A stretch of DNA of 64,000 nt, from positions 1,922,001 to 1,986,000 of the forward strand of contig OY829646.1 of assembly GCA_963691815.1 (NCBI GenBank), given 5' to 3'. This DNA comes from Echiichthys vipera (lineage: Eukaryota; Chordata; Actinopteri; Perciformes; Trachinidae). How positions within the stretch are numbered: position 1 is the first letter of the stretch; every line of letters begins with the position of its first letter. Of the stretch, positions 10,835-21,129 are shown piece by piece. The notes under the pieces were generated by a model. The model searched no databases and was not told the DNA's origin. It saw nothing but the letters and a program-made list of their open reading frames with translations. A program made the translations under genes and the position numbers.

Positions 10835-13640
10835 TTACTGCTGTGGAGGTTCTCTCCACCACCTTATGGGGTTCTGTCCACCTGGGGTGTGTCCACTTTC
10901 TTTTCAATGTCTTTACATATACCCAAGGTTCTCCTAGCAAAGTCAGTGGGCGGGTGCTGGTCCTGACCCGCCTTGGCTTCCTGCCAATGTCTTCGCCCAG
11001 CCCTTAAGCTGAGTCACGTAGGACCGTGCTAGTCCGGGTGTTGCCCCTGGCTGCAGCGGTTCCTGGTGTCTTGGTCCGGGGATGGTGCGACCTGTAAGCA
11101 CTCTGGGGGTGGTACATGGTGCCATAAGTATGTTTGAGCCCAAACAACCCTTCCACCCGTCTGAGGTCCTTTGATCTAAAGTGAGTGCCATTGTCTGAAT
11201 GGATCACTCGGGGCATCCCATGTCTAGGGATCCACTCATTAGTCAACCATTTACACACTGTCTGTGCATCCTCTTTCTTTGCAGGTACGGCTTCTACCCA
11301 TCCTGAAAATCTATCATAGATAACCAACAGGTATCTAAAACATCTGCATGTATCAATCATGTCTGTATAGTCAATGCATATCTCCTCTCCTGGCCCTGTC
11401 AATTTTGTACGAGCCCCTGGCTGAGGTGAGAATGTTGGCGCTACATTATAGGTGTTACAAACGGGACATGATTTCACTTTGTTTTTTATCATAGCTGTCA
11501 TGAACGGATGCCACCATCCTTCCATAGTATTCTGCATTTGTCTGGTTCCCTCATGTGTTGGTCCATGTGCTTCGTCTAACAGAGAGGGCGCTACTGAGGA
11601 TGGTAACACTGGTTTCCCTGTCTGTGGACATCGAAACAGTCCTTCTGCATCCTTAACTGCTCCTCTCCCTATCCACATGGATCTTTCCTCTAGGGAGCCC
11701 TCTTGCTGGAGAGTTACTAGCTGATTGCCTGTCCATCTTGGAGGTAATGGCTCTGTTAATTCTGCCTGCATCATTAGCAACGGTACTCTATACCCAGCTG
11801 CTTTCTTTGCTGCGTCTGCCGCTGCATTTCCTGCCGCTGTGTCTGTCTTATCTGTACTGTGACCTATACATTTTACTACTGCTAGTTCCGCTGGTTTCAT
11901 AAGAGCTTCTTTCAGTTTCCTCATTTCCTCCTCATGCTTAATAGGCAGACCAGAAGCTGTCACAAACCCTGCTCTCTCCCACTCTTTTAGCTGACAATGC
12001 ACTGCTGCACTGGCATACGCTGAGTCTGTATATATGTTTACTCTCTTTCCCTCACCATGGTTAAAAGCTGCTGTCAATGCCATCACTTCTGCTAGCTGAG
12101 CTGACGTTTTTTCTGTCACTTCTCCTGTACATAGTGTCTCAAACTTTCCCTGATCTTTGATAACCACTGCCCATGCTGCGCTTACTCCTCCATTATGTTT
12201 TCCGAAACAGCAGCCGTCTACATACAAGTCCATGTCTGGTCGGTCTAGTAGTTTTGCATGCAAGTCGGGTCTCACTTTAATGGCTTGCGCTGTCAGTGGA
12301 ATGCAGTCATGTGGGTTTTTGTCATCTGGAACTGCTAAACAGCTCGCTGCATTAACTCCTTTGTGTGTAAACGTTATGTTTGGCGCATTTAAGCGGTCCT
12401 CTACTTTCCTCAGTCGAGAGCCTGATAGAGTAAAAACGGATGATGAGATTAACGCTATTACATTATGCCTGGTCAAAATTTTGAGTGGATGCCCTGCCAT
12501 CAGGTGTTTTACTTTCTCTAGGACTCTGGCTAGTCCTGCTGCATGTCTCACACACGGAGGTTGTCTTAACTCCATGTGATCTAATGGTGTGCTTACATAT
12601 CTCAGTACTGCTCTCCCCAAGGGTGTTTTCTGGTATAGTACTGCATTCATTGTCCCGTCTTTCTCTGATGTGTCTAGATAAAATGGTTCTTTGTAGTCTG
12701 GAGTCTGTAGAGATGACACGAACGCCATCTCTTGTTTGAGTCGTATGAACGCTTCTTTGGCCTCCATAGTCCAGTTCAAAATCCCCTTCTGATTTGTCAT
12801 CCCTGCCTCTAAGACCATTTTTCTCAATGGGCCTGCCTTGTTGTTGTATTCTGGGATGAAATGTTTGCTATATCCTGTCAGTCCTAGGAAGCTCAACATT
12901 CCTTTCACGTCTACTGGTTTTGGTTGTCTTAAAATCGTCTCTCTGTGTGCCCCTGAGAGACTGGTTCCTTCTCCGGTTATCCATCTCCCTAGGAACTGCA
13001 CCTGTGTTCTGCAACACTTGAGCTTTTTCCTGAAGGCTTTGTAGCCTGTTTTAGCTAGTGCTTTTAACACTGAGTCTGTTGCTTGTAGGCAACGGTCTGC
13101 ACTGTCCGATGCTATGAACAGATCATCTACATATTGTAGACAAACAGTGTTCTCTGGGAGTGCTACCTCCTTCTTTAAATGCTGATTTAATACTTTGTTG
13201 AACACTTCGGGTGAGAGATTCATTCATAACATGTGTATTGATATCTCTGTCCCTCCCATGTGAATGCAAAGTATTTTCTTAACTCTTGTTCCAGGGGAAT
13301 GGAAAGGAAGATTAGCCAAACCTATTACTGAGAAATGGGACATTTCCCTAGTGAGTTCTGCTAGTGCAGTGTGTGGGTTTGGCACCGGAATAGGAGGGGT
13401 TTCTATTCTTCTGTTGACTAATCGAAGGTCATGTGCCATTCTAAAAGTGCCATCTGGTTTTGGGACTGGTAGAATAGGAGTGTTCCAGTTGCTGTCGGAG
13501 GGTTCCAACACTCCATTCTGTTTTAGTTCTTCTATGGTTTTAGTTATGGTTTCATTTGCTTTTACATTTTTGGGGTACTGGGGTACCCACACTGGCGGAC
13601 CTGGTTTTACCTTAAATCTGGATGGCTCTGGCGGTTCACA
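10835..13640 (-). pseudogene. pol: ERV-A pol: reverse transcriptase, RNase H, integrase (broken)
   Basis: RT starts with PVWVPQYPKN (about 13600) and NTPILPVPKPDG. Motif A reads VIGL, with glycine at the usual catalytic aspartate. The segment 13300-13230 is out of frame and ends at TGA 13224-13226, removing the motif B PQG. YVDD is intact at about 13130. RNase H shows LYVDG, an AQLAEV glutamate, YTDSAYA and a late AAADAA. Integrase has HGPTH...CPVC zinc ligands, IDYTDM and HSDNGTHF, but the sequence then jumps at about 11100 from YHPQS to C-terminal sequence, deleting about 80 codons including the catalytic glutamate. Remnants in other frames (LKRKWTHPRW at about 10880) are the integrase C-terminal domain. 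Not functional. Confidence 0.9.
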
Positions 13641-14449
13641 TCATCCTACGTCATTCTTTCCCTGTGCCCACACTGTGCTAGGTATTCTTCCTAACATGGT
13701 TTCTGTCTGTTCATGATCTGTACTTCCTTGCCATGTGTTTGTGTGATTACCTTTTTCTCTAATTCTGACTGCGAGGTGGTGTGATGAGTGATCTTGAACA
13801 CCTGTCCCAATTTAGAGTATGTGACTGCAGGGATTGTGGTTTGTTCCCAGTCCTGTAACTGAGAGGCGGTTTTTACCATGGGCCCTAAATCTTTAGCTTG
13901 ACTTCCTGCTCCTAATGCTAAGCTAATATGGGGTGCTGCAGTGTCACCCATGCTGTACCACTCTGCCTGTTCTGCAGTGAGCAGGACTTGTGCTACTACT
14001 CCTTTCTTTGATACATATATACAGTCCGAAGTCAGTGTCCAAGGGGAACCCTCCACTTCCCTAAATCTTTCCTCAAACTCAGTTTGGGTACGGTCATAGA
14101 GAAGAGTACAGTGGGGAACGTCAGGGACCGGTTCATATGGGTGCACTGAGTGAATCCACGGTTTCCATTGTTGATACAGTTTCAAAACATTGGTAATTGG
14201 CGGGTCTGGGTCCTCATTCAATCGAGCCCAGTAAACGTTGGCCGACTGTTGCTGCTGATCAGGATCTTCCCCTAGGATCCATTGTCCATTGTTACATCTT
14301 GAAGTAATTGTCTCTGAACAGTCTATTTTTACCCCATTAGGGAAATGAACTTGCACCCCCTGTGGGCCACATAGGATAGATGCTTTCAATCTAACTAGGA
14401 CATCTCTTCCTAGCAATGAGATTGGGTATTGTGGCGAATATACATAGCT
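13641..14449 (-). pseudogene. ERV-A protease C-terminus and linker domain with two P-H-x-[ST] motifs
   Basis: The 241-codon open frame (14416-13691) begins with the end of protease (LLGRDVLVRLKAS) and then has about 200 residues not expected in a simple retroviral pol. Two similar blocks occur: VPHCTLLYD (His102, codon 14111-14113) and APHISLALG (His163, codon 13928-13930). Paired H-x-[ST] motifs about 60-90 residues apart mark 2H phosphoesterases (LigT and CNPase folds). The region ends before RT, where the frame is lost around 13690-13600. I recall similar HISLAL-type segments in other fish ERV pol sequences but assign no function. An alternative is a structural spacer with chance similarity. 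Confidence 0.5.
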
Positions 14450-14683
14450 TTAATGAAACTGGTAACCAGCTATTTTAGTGGGATGGGGTTCTGTGAAAGG
14501 GAGTGGCTGTCCTCCAAATCCCACAAGGTCTATGGAATATTTGGAGAGCTGTTGAACGAACTGAGGTTGTATCAGAGTCGAATGTGTTGCTCCTGTATCG
14601 ACTAAAAAGTCCACTTTTCGTTCGTTCACTTCTCCCCGTAGCAAGGGGTCAGCCTCTCCCCTTGCCCTTGACCCTGGGCACCC
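14390..14683 (-). pseudogene. pro: ERV-A protease (pro)
   Basis: The aspartic protease active-site block FLVDTGATHSTLI lies at about 14600, followed by a flap-like GFGGQPLPF and the C-terminal LLGRDVL (14410). The frame is continuous with the gag zinc knuckle through the TAG at 14684-14686, which suggests suppression-type expression. A TAA at 14450-14452 between flap and C-terminus inactivates it. Confidence 0.85.
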
Positions 14684-15705
14684 CTAGTATTGGTCTGGAT
14701 ACCAGGTGCCTTGGGGCAACTGGTTACCTGGGGCCAGTTGTGGTTGCGGTGGCACATGCTGTTGTTGCTGCTGTGGAGGGGGTCCCCCTCTTGGTGGCCC
14801 TCTCTGGTTTTGTGGACAGTCTCGTGCCCAATGTCCATGACCTCCACACCTGAAACACCCATTGTCCCTAGCCCCCGGTGGTCCGCCCCTGCCCCTTCCT
14901 ATTCTCCTCGAGGATTAAAGCCTCGTCCTCTTCCTCCTCTATAATGTGATTGTGGTGGGCCCCATGGTCCTGGCGGGTTCCACGGTCCCTGGGGAGGGGG
15001 TCCTGCGTAGAATTGGCCCACAACTGGCGTAACAGGGATGGGGATTCCCATTGGCGCTGGCTCCACCTGTTGATGGCTCATCTGTGCTTGTGTATTTGCT
15101 TTTGCTGCTTGTTCGTGACTTGCGCCTTCCTCTCTAGCTTTTGCTAACTGTAATTTAGTCAGTTGTAATTTCAAATTTTCTACCTCTGTCTTGCTTGCCT
15201 CTTTTCTCTCATCTGCTCTACGCATGTGATGTTGGAGTGTCCTCATCCATATGTGTGGTGGCGCTGTGTCTGCCCTGGGGTCATCCTCCATCTTTGCCTG
15301 CACTTCCTTATCTGTTCCTTTCATAACGGCGGTTTTAAACATTGATCCCTGTAGTGGATCTGACCCTGGGTTGGTTCCTGATCTCTCCTGCCAGTCTTTC
15401 CTGCATCTCTCAACATAGTCTGCTGGTCCCTCTCCCTCTTTCCTAACAAATGCTACGGTGTGGTGACTACCCTTCTGTGGGAATCTTTTCCTCAGGGCCC
15501 CTCCGTATGCTGTGGCGTGGTGGCTGTAAGGGTCTTCGTTAGGAACGTATATGGTCCCTGCATCTTTATCTGTGTCTCTGTCTGTGCCTAATCCGTATTT
15601 CTGCCCAATTAATCCTCTCACATCACCTATGGTAAGCTCTGTGCCTACGGTTAGACCAGCTAATTTCTTTAACCATATGCCTCGGCCCGCCTCCTGCTCT
15701 GGTAC
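14684..15705 (-). pseudogene. gag: ERV-A gag: capsid C-terminal half and nucleocapsid
   Basis: The capsid part (about 15705-15100) includes LTIGDVRGLIGQKYGLG and GPADYVERCRKDWQER, a major-homology-like stretch. A helical charged region (15100-15200) and a Pro/Gly- and Arg/Gly-rich tail (GGRGRGFNPRGE) follow. That frame stops at 14899-14901. In a shifted frame the single zinc knuckle CFRCGGHGHWARDC (CX2CX4HX4C) is read at about 14855-14814, followed by a Q/P-rich tail and TAG at 14684-14686. So one indel near 14900 separates capsid from nucleocapsid. The capsid N-terminal half is displaced to 20691-21129 by the L2 insertion. Confidence 0.85.
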
Positions 15706-15971
15706 GTGCTGACGTGTTACGGTGACGTATTACGTTATTTCCGGTGCTTGTGTGTTGGTCACTCGTTGTTGTTTCACTGTTAGCTGCTCTCACTAAATTC
15801 AGCTGTTTTTGCTATAATATTCACCACAGCGGCTAACTACCGCTTAACATTTAAACATCCACTAGTTCTACTCAAGCACTCACAGCTCTCCTTCTTTCAG
15901 CCGCTTTCTTGCTAATTAATCGTTACACGCTGTTAGCCACTTTAGCTTAGCAGTTAGCTTCATGACTGGTG

Positions 15972-16862
15972 ATGGCTTCCCCCGCTCTCTCTCCTGCTCT
16001 CTCTTGCTCTGAGTGTCGTATGTCTAGCTACTCCTCTGCCTCCTTTAGTGATAATGGTAAGTGTAATAGGTGTAGTGTATTTGTAGCGCTGGAGGCGAGG
16101 CTCAGTGAGTTAGAGGCACGGCTCCGCACCATGGAAGCTCAGTCTTACGCTACAGTAGCTAGCCAACCACCTACAACTTTAGCCGGTGCGAAGCCACATA
16201 GTGTAGCGTTAGCTCCTGCTAGCCCTCCCCCGGCAATCCCTGAGCAGCCAGGGTCCTCCTGGGTGACTGTGAGAGGAAAGCATAGTTCTAAATCGAAGCC
16301 CATGGTTAACCATCCGCCCGTTCAAGTTCCAAACAAGTTTTCTCCACTCAGTGACACGCCTGCTGAGGAAACAACACTGGTTATTGGCAGCTCCATTTTG
16401 AGAAACGTGAACTTAGTGACACCAGGGACCGTAGTAAAATGCATCCCAGGGGCCAGAGCGGGCGACATTGAATCCTATTTGAAACTTCTGGCTAAGGATA
16501 AACGTAAATATGGTTGGATTGTTATTCACGTCGGCGGTAATGACACCCGATTACATCAATCGGAGGTCACTAAAATGAATGTGGAGTCGGTGTGTGCTTA
16601 TGCAAAAACTATGTCGGACTCCGTAATTTTCTCTGGTCCCCTGCCCAACTTGACTTGCGATGACATGTATAGCCGCATGTCATCATTCCGTCGCTGGCTG
16701 TCTGCATGGTGCCCGGTAAATAATGTGGGCTTCGTAAAAAATTGGCAGTCTTTCTGGGGAAAACCTGGTCTTATTAGGAGAGATGGTATTCATCCTACTT
16801 TGGAGGGTGCCGCTCTCATATCTAAGAACCTGGACGCAGTTGTTAACGGTCTAAAACCATGA
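15972..16862 (+). CDS. L2 ORF1 protein with SGNH/GDSL esterase domain
   Basis: 296 codons without a stop. The N-terminus has a short cysteine-containing segment (SCSECRMSSYSS, later CNRCSVF), then a heptad-like stretch (LEARLSELEARLRTMEAQ, residues about 37-54) that should form a coiled coil, then an Ala/Pro-rich linker. The C-terminal half is an SGNH hydrolase: block I LVIGSSILRNV, a block III-like HVGGNDT and block V RDGIHPT with the Asp-x-x-His pair. Esterase-type ORF1 proteins are known from CR1/L2-group LINEs, where they are thought to bind RNA or membranes in the particle. ATG at 15972 is preferred over the upstream GTG. It lies 194 bp before ORF2. This is the only intact L2 frame in the window. 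Confidence 0.9.
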   Translation: MASPALSPALSCSECRMSSYSSASFSDNGKCNRCSVFVALEARLSELEARLRTMEAQSYATVASQPPTTLAGAKPHSVALAPASPPPAIPEQPGSSWVTVRGKHSSKSKPMVNHPPVQVPNKFSPLSDTPAEETTLVIGSSILRNVNLVTPGTVVKCIPGARAGDIESYLKLLAKDKRKYGWIVIHVGGNDTRLHQSEVTKMNVESVCAYAKTMSDSVIFSGPLPNLTCDDMYSRMSSFRRWLSAWCPVNNVGFVKNWQSFWGKPGLIRRDGIHPTLEGAALISKNLDAVVNGLKP

Positions 16863-17055
16863 CAACCCAGTGTTGGGATCAGGAAGCAGAGTCGCAGTTT
16901 AATAAAACCTCTCTGCGCTGCCCTTATCGCAGGTGCCCAGGAAGCAGAGTGGCAGTCTTACACACCTCTCTGCGCTCCCTGTGGAGCATTTTCCAGCTCA
17001 GTTTAGTATACAAACACTGTCTGCCCCACGGTCATTTAAATTAAACAGATAAAAA

Positions 17056-19944
17056 ATGAACAGAAGAGGAGCTATAAAGAAAAACTTGATACAAATCAAC
17101 GCAAAATCTGCGACAATGCAACAATATCAGAAAATAAAATGTGGACTTTTAAACATCAGATCTCCGTCATCTAAAGCTGTATTAGTAAACGATCTGATAT
17201 CAGATAACCATATTGATTAACTCTGTCTGACCGAAACATGGCTGCTTCCCGAAGAATATGTTAGCCTAAATGAATCCACTCCTCCCAGTCATATTAATAC
17301 TCATATTCCTCGAGGCAGTGGTCGAGGAGGAGGCGTTGCAGCTATTTATGACTCAGGCCTATTAATTAACCCTAAACCTAAACTAAATTATAATTCATTT
17401 GAAAGTCTTGTTCTTAGGCTTTCACATTCAACCTGGAAAACTGTGCAGCCAATTATATTTGTTATAGTGTACCGTGCTCCTGGTCCGTACTCTGTCAAAT
17501 TTAGTCCTTAAATCTGACAAAGTAATCATTGTAGGTGATTTTAATATTCATGTGGACAGCGATAATAATAGTCTCAGTATCGCGTTTATCTCTCTATTAG
17601 ATTCGATTGGTTTTAGTCAGAGTGTACATAAACCTACTCACTGTTTCTAATCACACCCTCGACCTTGTTTTGGTTTATGGTGTGGAAATTAATGACTTAA
17701 TAATCTTTCCCAGAATCCTATTTTATCAGACCATTATTTAATAACTTTTTAATTCATATTACAGGACTACTTACCTCTGGGTAAAAGTGTCTACACTAGA
17801 TGTTTATCTGATAGTGCTATAACTAAATTGAAGGAAGCGATTCCATCTGTATTTACTTTAATGCCTTATCCTAATATTCAAGATTCCTGCACTAACGTTA
17901 GTTTCTCTGAAATTGATCACCTTGTTGAAAGTGTTGCAGGGTCTCTAAGAACAACACTCGACTCGATAATAAAACAGAGGAAGTTAGCTCCATGGTATAA
18001 CTCACAAACCCGTGAATTAAAACAAATATCGCGAAAGTTGGAAAGTAAATGGCGCTCCACTAAACTGGAGGAATCTCACTTAGTTTGGAGAGAAAGTCTT
18101 AAAACCTATAGGAAGGACCTCCGTAATGCCAGAGCAGCATATTACTCATCTTTAATAGAGGAGAATAAGAACAATCCTAGATTTCTTTTCAGCACTGTAG
18201 CCAGGCTGACAGAGAGCCACAGCTCTATTGAGCCATGTATTCCTATAACCCTCAGTAGTAACGACTTCATGACCTTCTTTAATGACAAAATTATAACTAT
18301 TAGAGACAAAATCAACTCGCTTGGCACCAATTTTTCATCAAACCCAGGAACCTTACAAACTGTACGACCTGATATATTCTTGGACTGCTTTTCTACAGTC
18401 AACCTTAATAAATTATCATCTACTATTTCAGCATCAAAGCCTTCTACTTGTCTCCTAGACTCTATTCCAACTAGGTTACTTAAAGAAGTGTTACCTTTAA
18501 TTAGCACTCCTGTATTAGATATGATTAACAGGTCTTTATCAGCAGGGTATGTACCACAGTCTTTTAAAGTAGCTGTAATTAAACCTCTTCTTAAAAAGCC
18601 CAGTCTTGATCCTGAGGTACTAGCCAACTATAGACCTATATCTAACCTTCCTTTTCTCTCTAAGATCCTCGAGAAATTAGTTGCCAATCAGTTGTGTGAC
18701 TTTTTACATAATAATGAGATATTTGAGGATTTCCAGTCAGGATTTAGAGCAAATCATAGCATTGAGACAGCACTGGTGAAAATTACTAACGACCTTCTAA
18801 TAGCTTCAGACAAAGGAGTCTCTGTACTTGTTTTACTAGATCTTAGTGCTGCTCTGACACTATTGACCATCACATCCTGCTACAGAGACTGGGGCATCTA
18901 ATTGGCATTAAAGGAACCGCACTGAGCTGGTTTAAGTCATATTTATCAGAAAGATCTCTGGTGCATGTTAATGACAAATCCTCCATGCACACTAAAGTTA
19001 GTCACGGAGTCCCACAGGGTTCTGTCCTTGGACCGATTCTTTTCACCTTATATATGCTTCCCTTAGGAAATATTATAAGGAAGCACTCCATAAATTTTCA
19101 TTGTTATGCTGATGATACACAATTATATTTGTTGATCAAACCAGAAGAAACCCATCAGTTAGATAAACTTCAAATGTGCATTAAGGAAATAAAAAGCTGG
19201 ATGACCTGCAACTTTCTGATGTTAAACTCAGACAAAACTGAAGTTATTGTACTTGGCCCCAAAGGCCTCCGAAACTCAATAGCTAAAGACATTGTTACTC
19301 TGGATGATGTTGTGTTGTCCTCCAGCACCACAGTAAGGAATCTGGGTGTTATTTTTGATCAGGATATGTCCTTCGATTCTCACATAAAACTAACAAGGAC
19401 TGCATATTTTCACCTGCGTAATATTGCAAAAATTAAGAACATTGTGTCTCAGAAAGATGCAGAGAAACTTGTCCATGCATTTGTTACTTCTGGGCTGGAC
19501 TATTGCAACTCCTTATTATCAGGCTGCTCCAATAAGTCTGTTAAGAGTCTCCAGTTGGTCCAAAATGCTGCAGCTCGAGTACTAACTAAAACAAATAGAA
19601 GAGAACATATTTCTCCTGTATTAGCTTCTCTGCACTGGCTACCTGTAAAATCTAGAATAGAATTTAAAATCCTTCTCCTTACGTACAAAGCTCTTATTGG
19701 TCAGGCTCCGTCGTATCTTAAAGAGCTCATAGTACCACATCACCCAACTAGATCTCTGCGCTCTGAGAATGCAGGGCTACTCGTCGTTCCTACAGTCTCC
19801 AAAAGTAGAAGTGGAGGCAGAGCCTTCAGCTACCAAGCTCCTCTCCTGTGGAACAAACTCCCAAATGTTATTCGGGAGGAAGACACTGTCCCCTTATTAA
19901 AAAGTAAACTTAAAACTTTCCTTTTTGATAAAGCTAACAGCTAG
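17056..19944 (+). pseudogene. L2 ORF2 (endonuclease-reverse transcriptase), broken
   Basis: From ATG 17056 the endonuclease reads into a TAA at 17218-17220, within SDNHID. A further shift near 17490 follows a deletion of about 25 bp between two tctg repeats (compare the minus copy near 1970). From 17828 a 357-codon frame covers the end of the endonuclease linker and RT fingers (ANYRPISNLPFLSKILEKL). It shifts inside motif A at about 18850. From 18961 RT continues intact: SVLGPILFTLYMLPLG (motif B), CYADDTQL (motif C, about 19106-19120), the thumb and the conserved C-terminus ending SKLKTFLFDKANS at 19944. All motifs can be seen, but in at least four frame segments. Confidence 0.93.
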
Positions 19945-20662
19945 GGCTTACGATAAGACTTTATTCTGCTTAATTATGCTGCTATAGGCCTAGTCTGCCG
20001 GGGGATAATACTTTTCCTGATACTCTTAGCTTCTCTCCTCTCTGTCTGTACCATTCATGTCTCATCAATTCATGTTACTAATTCAGCTTCTTCCCCGGAG
20101 CTGTTTGTGCTTTGTTGTCTCACAGGTCTTTGCTGATCGTGGTGGTGCCTGCTGCCGTGGTCCTACATGATGCTTCCTGCTGCTATTATCATTGTTACTC
20201 ATATATACTATCACTAGTTTAATAAACTATAAAATTTGTAGCTGTATCGTAGCTGCTATTGCCACTACTCATCATTGATCATGTTTGCCACCATAATTAT
20301 TATCATTTTCATATTCTGTCACCTTAGCTGTGCTTGTTTCTACTATTCTGTTGTATTAACTGTCTTTACATATACGTTGTATTCACATTACTATAAATAT
20401 TATTATAGTTACTGTTAGGCTTTGCTTGCATCTGTGGAAGTGTGTCTGTCTGTCTCTCTCTGTCCGTCTGTGTGTCTTTTCTCTCTTTCTCTCTCCTTTT
20501 CTTCCTCCCCAACCGGTCAAGACAGAGGGTTTTCGTTGCCACTATACTCTACAGAGGAATTGTTGGGTCTATGTAAATCATAAATAAGTCATTGAGTGTG
20601 GTCTTTACCTACTCTGTAAAGTGTCCTGAGATAACTTTTGCTATGATTCGACACTATAAATA

Positions 20663-20690
20663 AAATTGAATTGAATTGAATTGAATTGAG
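20663..20690 (+). repeat. L2 3' tail (ATTGA)n
   Basis: Four to five tandem attga units end the element after cactataaataaa. Short tandem tails of this kind mark the 3' ends of L2 LINEs. The decayed copy at 39058-41197 ends with a mutated version. Confidence 0.85.
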
Positions 20691-21129
20691 TTCCAGCTCC
20701 GTCACTGAGCGGTGGTAGTTGTGCATTCATGTGTTCCTTGACTGCTAAACTAAATGGTTTATATATTGGTGGTCCTGACCCTTTCGAGAGCACCAGCGGC
20801 ATCATGCCGGATGCTTTAGCAACACCGCTACGTGTTCTACACGATATTGGTTATTCTATTCCCTGTTGAGCTAATTTCTTCAGTCCTTCCTCTAATACAT
20901 GTTTGTTTCTTCTTACCATGTCCTCTAACTTATTCATATAAGCTTCCACTACACTACCTTTGGGCCTTCCTGCCCCGCCTTTTCCTCTCTCTCTCACGGA
21001 GGCATCCTGTTTTGATGAGGCGGCGGATCCTTGGCTCGCACAATCTGACCACATTTCTTTATCTTCTCCTTCATCCTCTGAATCTGAACTAGCCACGCTT
21101 ATTTTCAAACTAATGTGTTTCTCTTTAAT
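20691..21129 (-). pseudogene. gag: ERV-A gag middle segment (p12-like to capsid N-terminus)
   Basis: The minus frame 21129-20851 encodes an acidic serine-rich stretch (SSDSEDEGEDKEMW), a basic Gly-rich patch (RERGKGGAGRPKG) and a helical segment ending AQQGIE and a stop. In another frame downstream, ASGMMPLVLSKGSGPPIY and SLAVKEHMNAQLPPL lead up to the L2 insertion and continue the capsid at 15705. The open frame that starts at 21186 is chimeric: its first residues belong to the transposon exon to the right. Confidence 0.75.

Larger units (their letters stand above)
15709..20690 (+). mobile_element. Full-length L2-clade LINE inserted in ERV-A gag
   Basis: It carries a 5' UTR (15709-15971), ORF1 (15972-16862), a 190-bp spacer, ORF2 (17056-19944, broken), a 3' UTR and a terminal (ATTGA)n tail at 20663-20690, typical of L2. 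Gag capsid sequence of ERV-A resumes directly on both sides (about 15700 and 20691). The exact target-site duplication was not resolved. Orientation is opposite to the host ERV. Confidence 0.93.

Noticed and set aside
11452..13716. Plus-strand frames of 80-150 codons over ERV-A pol
   Set aside because: No domain in these frames, while the minus strand shows RT, RNase H and integrase motifs in order.
18142..18627. 161-codon minus frame across L2 ORF2
   Set aside because: Antisense to the real ORF2. An equivalent antisense frame appears over the other L2 copy at 897-1286.
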